Source: Halococcus salifodinae DSM 8989 (GTDB lineage: Archaea > Halobacteriota > Halobacteria > Halobacteriales > Halococcaceae). Taken from it: a stretch of DNA of 64,000 nt. Numbering within the stretch: position 1 is the first letter of the stretch; the number at the start of each line of letters is the position of its first letter. The stretch spans positions 28,923 to 92,922 of the forward strand of contig NZ_AOME01000014.1 in the NCBI RefSeq assembly GCF_000336935.1. Reading direction: 5' to 3'. The notes under the pieces were generated by a model. It did not search any database and was not told where the DNA came from. It saw nothing but the letters and a program-made list of their open reading frames with translations. Shown one piece after another: positions 44,248 to 52,940 of this stretch. Both the position numbers and the translations under genes were made by a program.

Positions 44248-44409
44248 TCAGGATCGATCGATGTCGAGTTCGTCCTCGATCCCGGCGAGTGCGTCGTCGT
44301 CGGCGAGCTCTTGGAGGCGCTCGCGGAGGTGTGTTCGACAGAGACCGACCTTCAGGGCGTTCTTCTCGACGGCGACGGCGGCTTCAGCCTCGCAGTAGTG
44401 ACACTGCAT
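44248..44409 (-). CDS. 53-aa zinc-ribbon-like small protein
   Basis: Starts MQCHYCEAEAAVAVEKNAL and contains VGLCRTHLRERLQELADDDA, ending IDRS. Cys3, Cys6, Cys24 and His27 make a plausible C-x2-C ... C-x2-H zinc site. I recognise the shape as a small haloarchaeal zinc protein (DUF6757-like), function unknown. ATG at 44409. Codon bias is strongly haloarchaeal. It lies between the cupin and PHP genes on the same strand. Confidence 0.8.
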   Translation of the reverse strand: MQCHYCEAEAAVAVEKNALKVGLCRTHLRERLQELADDDALAGIEDELDIDRS

Positions 44410-44447
44410 CACCCGACCCTCGGAGCCGACGAAGGTTCAATCCTCCG

Positions 44448-45230
44448 TTAGGGGAGACGTTCCGCGACCCGGTCGAACGCCGCGCGATCGAGCCCTGCAC
44501 GACCGAGCACGTCGTCGTGGGCGTCGCTTCCACCAGTTGGAACGAGGTCGTGGCGCTCGATCGCGCGCTCGACCGGAGCCGGATCGACCGACCGACCGTA
44601 CTCGTAGTGGCGCTCGACGCCGTCGAGGTACGCCGAGCCGGTGAGTTCGAGGGCAGTCTCGGGATCACCGTAGCGCAGCGGATGGGCGAGCGAGACGAGG
44701 CCACAGGTCTCGGCGAGGAGGGTGGCCCCGCGCTCGAAGTCGGGGAGGTTCCGGGCGACGAAACACGGACAGCCCCGGCCGATCACCTCCTCGAAGGCCC
44801 CCTGGTAGTCGTACTCGGTGACGTCGGCGATCGCGCGCGCGATGTCGGGTCGGCCGATCCCCGCAGCGGGTTCGAGCGGGAGATCAGCCCCGAGGCGGTC
44901 CTCGGCGCAGTCGACGATCGCGTGGCCGCGTTCGACCCGATCAGCCTGGAGTCGGTCGATCTCCCGGGCGAGTTCGGGCGTCGGCTCGACGCCATACCCC
45001 AGCAGATCGACTTGGCCCGCGCCGGTCTCGACCCGGAGTTCGATCCCGTGGATCACGGGCACGCCGTCGAGGTCGTCGGTCGGGGTGTCGAGATCGTCGT
45101 GGAGGCGCTCGTGATCGGTGATGGCGACGATCTCGACGCCGGCCGCGCGGGCCGCGCGGGGGACCTCGTGGAGACTCATCGTCCCGTCGGAGTTCGTCGT
45201 GTGGACGTGGAGGTCGGCGACGGGCGGCAT
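44448..45230 (-). CDS. PHP-domain metal-dependent phosphoesterase
   Basis: 260 residues. The HxH motif ADLHVHTTNSDGTMS is at the very N-terminus, followed by ITDHERLHDD, GIELRVET, SLAHPLRYGD and GGSDAHDD, all metal ligands of PHP phosphoesterases (PolX/HisK-like). The substrate could be a nucleotide or a phosphosugar. The open frame continues upstream to 45881, but that overlaps other genes; ATG 45230 fits. Confidence 0.9.
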   Translation of the reverse strand: MPPVADLHVHTTNSDGTMSLHEVPRAARAAGVEIVAITDHERLHDDLDTPTDDLDGVPVIHGIELRVETGAGQVDLLGYGVEPTPELAREIDRLQADRVERGHAIVDCAEDRLGADLPLEPAAGIGRPDIARAIADVTEYDYQGAFEEVIGRGCPCFVARNLPDFERGATLLAETCGLVSLAHPLRYGDPETALELTGSAYLDGVERHYEYGRSVDPAPVERAIERHDLVPTGGSDAHDDVLGRAGLDRAAFDRVAERLP

Positions 45231-45353
45231 GCCGGGGACGTGCACCGCCGGCGACAAGCCTCTTCCGGGCGAGTCCAAAGTCCTTAACCAATGAATATTC
45301 GATCCAATGGATTGTAGAGAACGTTTATGATGTTCACGTGCCCCGCAACGAGC

Positions 45354-45641
45354 ATGCAGTGCATGATCGAGGTGGAGGATCGGCTCGACGCCCACAGCTA
45401 TCCCGCGACGACCGACGAACTGATCGACGCATACGGTGGACTCGAACTCTCGCTCCCGAACGGCACCGAGACGTTCGGTGACGCGCTGGGACGGATCGGT
45501 CCCGACACCGTCGAATCGGCGGAGGCCGCGCGGCTCGTGGCCTACAGCGCGGTCGGCGACGCGGCGATCGGCCGAAAGGGGTACTCCGACCGCGATCCGA
45601 CCGCACCCGGCGAGACCGGCCACGACGAGGTGTCGCTCTGA
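45354..45641 (+). CDS. DUF5789-family small protein
   Basis: 95 residues from ATG 45354. The frame is open from 45327 (MMFTCPATSM...), but a TATA-like gtttatga at 45324-45331 would place the transcript start near 45350, so the earlier ATGs would be outside the mRNA. ATG 45363 is another option. The body DRLDAHSYPATTDELIDAYG, then LPNGTETFGDALGRIG and YSAVGDAAIGRKGYSDRDP, matches the haloarchaeal DUF5789 family, whose role is unknown. Confidence 0.8.
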   Translation: MQCMIEVEDRLDAHSYPATTDELIDAYGGLELSLPNGTETFGDALGRIGPDTVESAEAARLVAYSAVGDAAIGRKGYSDRDPTAPGETGHDEVSL

Positions 45642-45660
45642 CGATCGCGAGCGGCTCCCG

Positions 45661-46656
45661 CTACCGCCCGAGAGCGTCGTCGAGTTCGAGCGGCACCGAT
45701 CCGTTCTCGTAGCCCGCAACCGAGCCGTCGGGCCGTGCGCGGAAGACGACCGCCGGCCGGTGACCCACTCCGGGATGCTCGCCCGCGAGCGCAGCCCACT
45801 CGTCGTCGTGAAACGACGAGCAGTCCACAAAGAGTACGGCGTCGGGGTGGGCGGCGAGCTGGTCGTCGGTCTTCGCCGCACCGGTCTGGCGAACCGCGGC
45901 CGCCGGGGTGTTCGCGGACCGGCCGGCGGGTCGTCCAGGGCGGGTGACCTCGACCAGAACGGGGCCGCGGTCGGTCGTCACCTGGAAATCTAGGGCATAG
46001 CCCGAATCGAGCTCGATCTCGGGGATGGGGGCGTAGCCGGCGTCGGTGAGGAGCTTCGCGGCGTTGAACTCGCCCATCGTCGCGCTCATTCGCGTTCGAT
46101 CGACGTGCTCGCTGGTGCCGAGTTTCGCCGCCATGGTGTAGCGGTGATCGTCGAACACGCCCGTGGAGAGAAATCGCTCGTAGAACCCGAGTGCGTCCTC
46201 GGGGTCAGCATCCGGAAAGCCCGCGGCGTGGTCGGCGAAGAAGGCTCGCGAACTCGCTCGGCCGTCCTTCGAGAAGAGGATCGGCAGAAAGAACCACGCG
46301 ACGTGTTCGTACGCCGCGAGCCACGGATCGGTCATGTCGAGTTCGGCGAGGAGTTCGCGCTGGGCCCACCGTGCGACGGGGTAGGGAACTTCCTCGAAGG
46401 TGTACTTCTCGGTGCGCCAGAGCGCTTCCGGAGTTTTCGTGTTACCGAGCCAGAAGGCGTCCTCGCCCCAGACGAACAGCGCGCGGTCGCCGTTGTCCAT
46501 TTCGAGGCGGCGAGCGGTGCGGCCGCCGGGTGGCTTGTACCACGCCGAGGAAAGCGTCGCGCCGAAGGTTTCGTCGAGCGGGACGTGGAGATCGCGCCGC
46601 ACGCGAGAATCGTCCCACCGCTCGCGTGAGCGCCGGAATCGAAGAGGACCAGCCAC
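45661..46656 (-). CDS. DUF5784-family protein with nuclease-like motif
   Basis: 331 residues. Recognised as the haloarchaeal DUF5784 family. Near the C-terminus, YALDFQVTTDRGPVLVEVTR has the D...ExT/ExK-like spacing of PD-(D/E)xK folds, but the final residue is T, not K, so nuclease activity is only a possibility. TMGEFNAAKLLTDAGYAPIPE precedes it. GTG start at 46656. It converges with the DUF5789 gene. Confidence 0.8.
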   Translation of the reverse strand: MAGPLRFRRSRERWDDSRVRRDLHVPLDETFGATLSSAWYKPPGGRTARRLEMDNGDRALFVWGEDAFWLGNTKTPEALWRTEKYTFEEVPYPVARWAQRELLAELDMTDPWLAAYEHVAWFFLPILFSKDGRASSRAFFADHAAGFPDADPEDALGFYERFLSTGVFDDHRYTMAAKLGTSEHVDRTRMSATMGEFNAAKLLTDAGYAPIPEIELDSGYALDFQVTTDRGPVLVEVTRPGRPAGRSANTPAAAVRQTGAAKTDDQLAAHPDAVLFVDCSSFHDDEWAALAGEHPGVGHRPAVVFRARPDGSVAGYENGSVPLELDDALGR

Positions 46657-46769
46657 GAGTCGTGTTTGCGGGCCGGGCGGTTAGCGGTGTCGGTCCCCCG
46701 CCCGTCGAATGACAGTTTCGTGAGCGATACATTGATAATCATGAGGGACAAACGACGAGTGTATTTACC

Positions 46770-46946
46770 ATGTCAATGGGTGCCTATGACGCGGCGGAAC
46801 ACCAACGCCGCGAGGAGAAGACGAGCGAAGTGGGCGCGAACGCCGCTGACGACGACGATCGGACCCAGTACGACGGCGACGTCGAGTACGATGTCGGCGA
46901 TGCGGACGATCTGCTTGCGCAGTTCCGCGAGATCAAGTCGCGGTAG
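46770..46946 (+). CDS. DUF5786-family small acidic protein
   Basis: 58 residues: MSMGAYDAAEHQRREEKTSE at the start, then an acidic centre and DDLLAQFREIKSR at the end. This is the small haloarchaeal DUF5786 family, conserved but uncharacterised. A TATA-like tgtatttacc lies directly upstream. It overlaps the 3' end of the convergent membrane gene by 14 bases. Confidence 0.82.
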   Translation: MSMGAYDAAEHQRREEKTSEVGANAADDDDRTQYDGDVEYDVGDADDLLAQFREIKSR

Positions 46947-47661
46947 CGTCCTCCACCGCCCTCCGTTTCGAATACAACAGCCAGAGCGACGCGCTCGTGA
47001 CCACGAGCACCGCCGAGACGTGTGCGAGGAGCACCGCGAGCAGGACTGGATAGTCGAGGACGAACGGGACGAGCAGGAGCTGAATGACGCCGAACGCGAT
47101 CGTCTCGACGTCGGCCCAAAAAAAGGTGTGGGCGGTGTCGGCGTCGAACTCGTAGCGATACGAGCGCCAGAGCGCGGTGACGGTCGCCCACCAGCCCGTT
47201 CCGATGCGATAGCAGACGTCCCAGAGCACGAGAAGGAGGAAGTAGACCACGAGCACGGGCGGATCGGGACCGAGCAGTCGATCGAGCAGCGGGGCGCGGC
47301 CGCTGGCGGTGTTGGGAACGAACAGGTACGTCAACATCGCACAGAACGCGAGCACCGCGAGCACGACGTCCATGTTCGAGCCGAACACCAGCCGGCGGTA
47401 GGCGTCGGGGAGTTCCACAGTACGAATGCGCCGCGCGACCCGCACCATCTCGATCGACCCGATGCCGGCGACGAACACCGCGGCGCTGCCCGCGAGCGCG
47501 ACGCTCCAGAGGTCGTAAAACCACGCGAGGGCGACCACGCCCGCCTCGAACACGCCGAGTTGGATCGCGAGCGCGAGCGTGGTCGAGACCTCGATTCCCG
47601 GGAGTGCGCCGACGATGCTCTCGTAGGTCCACGTCTCACCGAAGTCGGTGGGCCGGCTCAT
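46933..47661 (-). CDS. Polytopic membrane protein, unknown function
   Basis: 242 residues from ATG 47661, with about six hydrophobic segments (LALAIQLGVFEAGVVALAWF, SVALAGSAAVFVAGIGSIEM, MDVVLAVLAFCAMLTYLFV, VLVVYFLLLVLWDVCYRIG, and two near the C-terminus). Start overlaps the stop of the upstream SDR gene by 4 bases, so the two are coupled. The family is not known to me beyond being haloarchaeal; no catalytic motif is seen. Confidence 0.8.
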   Translation of the reverse strand: MSRPTDFGETWTYESIVGALPGIEVSTTLALAIQLGVFEAGVVALAWFYDLWSVALAGSAAVFVAGIGSIEMVRVARRIRTVELPDAYRRLVFGSNMDVVLAVLAFCAMLTYLFVPNTASGRAPLLDRLLGPDPPVLVVYFLLLVLWDVCYRIGTGWWATVTALWRSYRYEFDADTAHTFFWADVETIAFGVIQLLLVPFVLDYPVLLAVLLAHVSAVLVVTSASLWLLYSKRRAVEDATAT

Positions 47662-48593
47662 CGCTCGGGTTCGACCCGCGCCCGCTCGGCGCGTTCGGTC
47701 GCCGCGGGTTCTTCCTGCCGGCCAAGCGCCCGCTCGACTGCGGTCGGGAAGTCGGTGCGCTCGATCGGTACCAGCTCCTCGATCCGCGTGTCGTCGACCA
47801 CGACGGTGTTTTTGAGCCCGAGGATCAGCGGGTGGGCGACCGCTTTCGGGATGTCGGTGACGAGATCGACCCAGTACGCCGAGAGCTTCGGCGAGAGCAC
47901 CGGCACGGGCAAAATGAACAGCGAGCGATCCGCGATCCCGGCAGTGCGTTCGAGGAGTTCCTGGTAGGTCAGCACCTCCGGCCCACCGATCTCGAAGGTG
48001 TCGCCCGCGGTTTCGGGCACGTCGAGACAGCCCACGAGGTACGCGATCACGTCCGCGATGGCGATGGGCTGGCACTCCGTACGGACCCACTTCGGCGTGA
48101 TCATGACGGGGAGTCGGTGGACAAGCTGTTCGACCATCGCGAAGCTCGACGAGCCCTCGCCGACGATGATCGCAGCTCGGAGCGTGGTGAGGTCGTAGCT
48201 ACCGTCGGCGAGGATGGTTTCGACCTCGCGCCGGGACATCAGGTGTTCGGAGAGGCCTTGACGGGTCTCGCCCAACCCGCCGAGATAGAGCACGCGATCG
48301 ATACCCGCCTCGCTCGCCGCACGCTGGAAGTTGTGGGCCGCCCGGCGGTCCCGCGCCGCGAAATCGGTCCCGGACTCCATCGAGTGGATGAGGTAGTACG
48401 CGGCGTCGATTCCCTCCAGAGCGTGTTCGAACGTGCCGGCGTCGAGGATGTCTCCCTCACACACGTCGTCGGCCGGCCCGTCGTAGCTGTCGGCGTCGCG
48501 GGTGAGCACCCTGACGTCGTGGCCCGCCTCGATCAGCGCCGGAACGAGGCGACTCCCGACGAACCCCGTCGCGCCGGTCACCAGCACGCGCAT
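47658..48593 (-). CDS. NAD(P)-binding atypical SDR / NmrA-like protein
   Basis: 311 residues. The dinucleotide loop VTGATGFVGSRLVPALIEA opens the protein, followed by GIDAAYYLIHSME and RVLYLGGLGE typical of the atypical SDR a5/NmrA group. The usual YxxxK is not evident, as in many of these. The C-terminal ~80 residues (LSPKLSAYWVDLVTDIPKAV) are conserved in the group and may be membrane-associated. ATG 48593. Coupled to the downstream membrane gene. Confidence 0.9.
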   Translation of the reverse strand: MRVLVTGATGFVGSRLVPALIEAGHDVRVLTRDADSYDGPADDVCEGDILDAGTFEHALEGIDAAYYLIHSMESGTDFAARDRRAAHNFQRAASEAGIDRVLYLGGLGETRQGLSEHLMSRREVETILADGSYDLTTLRAAIIVGEGSSSFAMVEQLVHRLPVMITPKWVRTECQPIAIADVIAYLVGCLDVPETAGDTFEIGGPEVLTYQELLERTAGIADRSLFILPVPVLSPKLSAYWVDLVTDIPKAVAHPLILGLKNTVVVDDTRIEELVPIERTDFPTAVERALGRQEEPAATERAERARVEPER

Positions 48594-48680
48594 ACGCGAG
48601 GGAGGGGCCGGTGGAGTATAAGTCCACGCTCGCCGGTAGATCGGGGCGCTATCGGTCGGAATGCCGTCTCCGGTCTTGGT

Positions 48681-48965
48681 GCGGTGGCGCGCGGGAGGGC
48701 GGCGAAGACGCCCGACTCGCGCGAGGGATGAGCGAAGGAACGGAGTGACTGAGCGAATCGGTTGGGGAGGTGTGTGGCTGTTGCGGCGCGGTGCTGAGGT
48801 GGTGGTGTCGGTAATCGAACCGCGAACGAGCAACGCGAGTGAGCGGGTGTTTTTAGTCCAGGTTTTTGCGAGGAGCGGTGCGCGAGCGAAGCGAGCGCAC
48901 CCGACGAAGTAAAAAAGTGGGCGCGGGAGGCGTGTGGCTTGCGGTTCTCATTTGTATCGGCACCC
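48681..48965 (+). repeat. Mosaic repeat copy with split right arm upstream of a zinc-protein gene
   Basis: Fills most of the 457-base divergent gap 48594-49050. The left arm GTGGCGCGCGGGAGGG and GGATGAGCGAAGG lead into TCGGTTGGGGAGGTGTGTGG (about 48758-48777), after which the right arm breaks off. A separate module follows at about 48820-48917, with an 11-nt-loop hairpin at 48877-48901 (stem GGTGCGC/GCGCACC, loop GAGCGAAGCGA) and CGAAGTAAAAA. The right arm then resumes at 48926-48963 (GGAGGCGTGTGGCTTGCGG, ending CATTTGTATCGGCAC). This looks like one copy interrupted by another. Confidence 0.8.
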
Positions 48966-49011
48966 GGTTCGAACGAACTAGCAGTCGTCGACCCGGCTAC
49001 TGCCGAGGGCT

Positions 49012-49029
49012 GGAGAAAGGGCTTTCTCC
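49012..49029 (+). repeat. Hairpin just upstream of the 74-aa zinc-protein gene
   Basis: GGAGAAA and TTTCTCC pair with a GGGC loop, 21 bases before the ATG at 49051. It would fold in the 5' leader if transcription starts upstream; otherwise it is part of the nearby repeat. Confidence 0.4.
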
Positions 49030-49050
49030 GGGCGTACCCACCAGCCATCC

Positions 49051-49275
49051 ATGACTACCGAGCCGTGTGACAGCTGCGGACGCGCGGTGCAGATCGCCGG
49101 CGGGATCGCGAACCTCTGGACGTTCGGCGGTGACGCGAGCGAGGGGCTGACCCTCGAATTCGAAGACGGCTCCGAGTATCTCCTCTGCTATGACTGTATC
49201 GAGCGACTCCCCGAGGACGCGCGGGCGGCGGACGTCGCGGCGCTCGACGAGTACGAGCACTCGGTCGACGAGTAG
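49051..49275 (+). CDS. Small zinc-ribbon protein, 74 aa
   Basis: Two CxxC pairs: PCDSCGRAVQIAGG at the start and LLCYDCIERLPED in the middle, a clear zinc ribbon. The rest is acidic (DGSEYLLCYDC, ALDEYEHSVDE). Of the DUF7561 type as far as I can tell; role unknown. It lies 38 bases before the XPD-like helicase gene and may be co-transcribed. Confidence 0.8.
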   Translation: MTTEPCDSCGRAVQIAGGIANLWTFGGDASEGLTLEFEDGSEYLLCYDCIERLPEDARAADVAALDEYEHSVDE

Positions 49276-49313
49276 CCCGGAGGATTTACCTTCCGGGCGG
49301 CGATTCCCTGAAC

Positions 49314-51047
49314 GTGAACCTCGCCCGGATCAACGAGGAGTTTCCCGCACCCTCATACCGGGGGAACCAGCAGGCAGCCCTCGGCGAGATCCGCGAGGCG
49401 TTCGCGGCGGGCAACGATGTCGTGCTGGTGCGCGCCCCCACGGGTTCGGGGAAGTCGCTACTCGCGCGCGCCATCGCGGGGTGTGCGCGCCAGGCCGACG
49501 AGGCCGCACCCGCCGAACCGGTCGGCGCGTACTACACCACCCCGCAGGTCTCACAGCTCGACGACGTGGCGGCCGATCCCCTCCTCTCGGATCTCCAAGT
49601 CATCCGGGGCAAGCGCAACTACACGTGCCTGGTCGCCGGCGAAACCGATACTCCTGTGGACCGCGCGCCGTGTGCACGCGAGACGGGCTTCGACTGCTCG
49701 ATCAAGCATCGCTGCCCCTATTTTTCAGACCGCACGATCGCCTCGAACCGACAGGTCGCGGCGATGACGCTCGCGTACTTCATGCAGACCGCCGGCTCGG
49801 ACGCGTTCGGCCAGCGCGACGTGGCCGTGATCGACGAGGCCCACGGGCTCGCCGAATGGGCCGAGATGTACGCCACTATCGACCTCCGGCCCGACACGGT
49901 GCCGGTGTGGGACGAGCTTTCGATCCCCGACATCGACGGTGCCGAGGCCGCAGCCCGATTCGCCGAGCGGCTCTCGGGAGTGTGTGGCCACCGGAAAGAC
50001 ACGCTCGTCGGGGCCGACGAGCTCACCATCGCGGAAGTCACCGAACGCGACCGACTGCAAGAACTCATCTCGAACCTCGACTGGTTCGTCTCGGATTATC
50101 GGGACCCAGGGAGCGCGAGCACGTGGATCGCTGACCAAACGGATGGCGAGGGTGGGCCGATGACGATCAAACCCCTCAATCCCGAACGCTATCTCCAGCA
50201 CACGGTCTGGGATCGAGCCAACAACTTCGCGCTGCTGTCGGCGACCATCCTCGACAAGGAAGGGTTCTGTCGTGGCGTGGGACTCGATCCGGACGACGCG
50301 GCGCTGGTCGACGTCTCGCACACGTTTCCCGTGGAGAATCGGCCGCTGTACGACGTGACCCAGGGAAAGATGACCTACGAGCACCGCGACGAAACCCTCC
50401 CGAAGATCGCGCGACTCGTCGTCCGGCTCATGACCCGCCACGCCGACGAGAAGGGGATCGTCCACGCTCACTCCTACGCCATCGCGGAGCGCCTCGTGGA
50501 TCGATTGCGCGAGTTCGGGGTCGGTGAGCGGATCCGGACGCATGACCGCGAGAACCGGGACGCCCAGTTGGAGACGTGGCTCGCGACGGACGACCCCGAA
50601 CTGTTCGTCTCGGTGAAAATGGAGGAGGCGCTCGACCTGGAGGGCGATCGCGCGCGGTGGCAGATGCTCTGCAAAGCCCCCTACCCGAACACTCGCGACT
50701 CGCGGGTCGCGCGGCGGCTGGAGGAGGGCCAGTGGGACTGGTACTACCGAACGGCGCTCAAGACCGTGATTCAGGCGTGCGGCCGGGTCGTGCGCGCGCC
50801 CGACGATCACGGCGCGACGTATCTGGCGGACGCGAGCCTGCTCGACCTGTTCGACCGGGCGCGCAGCGCGATGCCCGACTGGTTCGCCGCTCAGGTCGAT
50901 CGGCTGAGCCGTCCGGAGCTGCCGGCGTTCGACCCCGGTGCGGGCAACGGTGGCAGGGACGGTACCACCGCCACGAACCGGCAAACACGAAGCTCACGGA
51001 CCGATCCCGACGACCACCCGCTCGCTGACGTCTGGGGATCGGACTGA
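49314..51047 (+). CDS. XPD/Rad3/DinG-related DNA helicase with Fe-S motif
   Basis: 577-residue superfamily 2 helicase. Walker A VRAPTGSGKSLLA, DEAH box VIDEAHGLAEW, motif VI VIQACGRVVRAPDDHG. Between motifs I and II four cysteines (Cys in NYTCLV, RAPCARE, FDCSI and HRCPYF) match the 4Fe-4S site of XPD family helicases. It is shorter than classical XPD (about 650-700 residues). GTG start at 49314 after the short zinc-protein gene. Likely in DNA repair or R-loop removal. An Asn/Thr/Ser-rich tail ends it. Confidence 0.92.
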   Translation: MNLARINEEFPAPSYRGNQQAALGEIREAFAAGNDVVLVRAPTGSGKSLLARAIAGCARQADEAAPAEPVGAYYTTPQVSQLDDVAADPLLSDLQVIRGKRNYTCLVAGETDTPVDRAPCARETGFDCSIKHRCPYFSDRTIASNRQVAAMTLAYFMQTAGSDAFGQRDVAVIDEAHGLAEWAEMYATIDLRPDTVPVWDELSIPDIDGAEAAARFAERLSGVCGHRKDTLVGADELTIAEVTERDRLQELISNLDWFVSDYRDPGSASTWIADQTDGEGGPMTIKPLNPERYLQHTVWDRANNFALLSATILDKEGFCRGVGLDPDDAALVDVSHTFPVENRPLYDVTQGKMTYEHRDETLPKIARLVVRLMTRHADEKGIVHAHSYAIAERLVDRLREFGVGERIRTHDRENRDAQLETWLATDDPELFVSVKMEEALDLEGDRARWQMLCKAPYPNTRDSRVARRLEEGQWDWYYRTALKTVIQACGRVVRAPDDHGATYLADASLLDLFDRARSAMPDWFAAQVDRLSRPELPAFDPGAGNGGRDGTTATNRQTRSSRTDPDDHPLADVWGSD

Positions 51048-51077
51048 GGAACGAAATCGAGCGAAGCGCCCGAGGAA

Positions 51078-52751
51078 TCAGTACGGGAGGAGCGAGAAGT
51101 TCTCCGGAACGGCGAAACCGAGCACGAGAAAGAGCGTGCCGGCGACCGCCGCACACATGAACGCGTAGGGGATCTGTGTCCGGACGTGCACCATGTGATC
51201 CGCGCCGCTGGTCGAGGACGAAAGCACCGTGGTGTCGGAGATCGGCGAACAGTGATCGCCGAAGATACCCCCTGAGAGCACCGCGCCGAGCACCAGCGGG
51301 AGGTTCGCCCCGGTCGTGAACGCCACCGGGATCGCGATGGGGAACATGATGCCGTAGGTCGCCCACGAGCTCCCGTCGGAGAAACTGACGAACCCCGTCG
51401 TGAGAAAGACGAGTAGCGGGATCAGGCCCACGGGGACGCCGCGGAACCAGTCGGTGACGAACCCTGATATCCCGAGAGTCGTGACGGTGTTCTGGATCGT
51501 GATGGCGAGCGTGAGGATCGTGGCCGCGAGGAAGATGCCCTTGAACCCGTTGAGCATCGCGTCGGTCGCGTCGTCGTTCGAGGGGATGTCGCCGCGCGCC
51601 CGGAACAGGAGGAAGCCGACGACCAATCCCGTGAGCGCGGCGAGACCGAGCCGGATCTCGCCGATGTTGAACGACCACGGCCCGCCCGCGGGAACGATCA
51701 GGTCGTAGCCGAGCACCGAGAGGGCCGTCGACATCTGTGGAGCGTTCACGACGGGCGAAGCGCGCCAGAACATCGCCATCAGTCCAACGCCGACGATGAC
51801 CGCGACCGGGATCGCAAAGTTACGCCAGTCGGGGGTCGCGCCCTCGTACATCGCGTAGTTCGACATCTCGTCGGAGACGAGAGGGTCGTCGTCGGGTCCT
51901 ACCACGCCACCGCCGTTGCGGGCGCGTTCCTCCTCGCGTCCCATCCCGAAGACGTTCGGAATGACCTGCCACGCGACCAGCGCCGCGATGACGAGCGCGG
52001 TCCACGAGTAAAAGGCAAAGCCGATGCTGTTGAAAAACAGCGGCCAGATCGCGTCGGTGGCCGCCTGGAGACCGTCACCTGACTGGGTAACGTAGTTCGA
52101 CATCCCCGACGGGAGGACGTCCTGTTGGGCCGCGGCGGTGATCCCAGCCCCGATGAACCCCACCAGCGCGACGCCCCACGTCGAGTAGAAGGCGAGGCGG
52201 GCGGCCGGACTGCCCGCGCTGTCGACGTAGTACGCGAGTTTCGCGCGCGAGACGTTGTACTCGTCAGTGAGGGGGCGCATCATCGAGCCGACCACTAAAC
52301 AGTTGAAGTAGTCGTCGATGTGGATGATGATCCCCGCGAGAAACGAGGCTTTCTCGGCGTCGGCGGGCGAGTCGACCCGACTGGCGAGCGCCTCCAAGAC
52401 GCCACGGATCGCGCCAGAACGGATCATCAGCCCCATCAATCCACCGATCGCAAAGAGCGCGAGTAGCACGTTTTTGACGTACCACGGGTCGGCGAACAGC
52501 GCCGACGTGGCGATCAGTTCGGGGATCACCGTGGGCCCGAGCACCCCTCCGAGGACGGTGCCGGGAAGCTCCCCGACGAGACCGTCCGGAACCCCGACGA
52601 GGCCGGGGCGGAAGGCACCGTAGACGACGGCCCCGCCGGCGATGCCGACGAACAGGCCGATGAGCGCGTCGCGAGTGTACCACGCGAGCGCGATGGCGAG
52701 CAGCGCCGGCAGCAACGACCACGGGCCCGCGGCAATACTTTCGAGCGGCAT
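51078..52751 (-). CDS. nhaC: NhaC-family Na+/H+ antiporter
   Basis: 557 residues, about 11-12 helices. GIIIHIDDYFNCLVVGSMMRP and SGGIFGDHCSPISDTTVLSS are signatures of the NhaC/MleN superfamily; the paired Asp residues are proposed in ion transport. The long open frame begins at 52790, but MPLESIAAGPWSLLPALL (ATG 52751) is the family start. May also handle other carboxylate substrates, as MleN does malate/lactate, though Na+/H+ exchange is most common in halophiles. Confidence 0.9.
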   Translation of the reverse strand: MPLESIAAGPWSLLPALLAIALAWYTRDALIGLFVGIAGGAVVYGAFRPGLVGVPDGLVGELPGTVLGGVLGPTVIPELIATSALFADPWYVKNVLLALFAIGGLMGLMIRSGAIRGVLEALASRVDSPADAEKASFLAGIIIHIDDYFNCLVVGSMMRPLTDEYNVSRAKLAYYVDSAGSPAARLAFYSTWGVALVGFIGAGITAAAQQDVLPSGMSNYVTQSGDGLQAATDAIWPLFFNSIGFAFYSWTALVIAALVAWQVIPNVFGMGREEERARNGGGVVGPDDDPLVSDEMSNYAMYEGATPDWRNFAIPVAVIVGVGLMAMFWRASPVVNAPQMSTALSVLGYDLIVPAGGPWSFNIGEIRLGLAALTGLVVGFLLFRARGDIPSNDDATDAMLNGFKGIFLAATILTLAITIQNTVTTLGISGFVTDWFRGVPVGLIPLLVFLTTGFVSFSDGSSWATYGIMFPIAIPVAFTTGANLPLVLGAVLSGGIFGDHCSPISDTTVLSSSTSGADHMVHVRTQIPYAFMCAAVAGTLFLVLGFAVPENFSLLPY

Positions 52752-52829
52752 GACAGTCACGATCGGAGGCGGGGCTAAAAAAGTACCCAAGACGCCGGCG
52801 ATCGCGGTCCCGTCGGGCGTCTGTCGTCC

Positions 52830-52916
52830 TCAGAGGAAGCTCCCGATCACGGACACGAACGTGGAAGAGATCATCAACACCACGAGGAGCAGCGCGAACC
52901 ACTGCTGGCGAGTCAT
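52830..52916 (-). CDS. 28-aa single-helix membrane peptide
   Basis: MTRQQWFALLLVVLMISSTF continuing to VIGSFL*. It has a charged start, then one membrane helix. ATG 52916, stop 52830. Compact single-helix peptides beginning MTRxQWF occur in several haloarchaea as I recall, which I take as support, but this cannot be confirmed here. It lies between nhaC and the NMD3 gene, on the same strand. Confidence 0.5.
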   Translation of the reverse strand: MTRQQWFALLLVVLMISSTFVSVIGSFL

Positions 52917-52940
52917 ACCGTGTCGTTGTGAACCGAGGAA

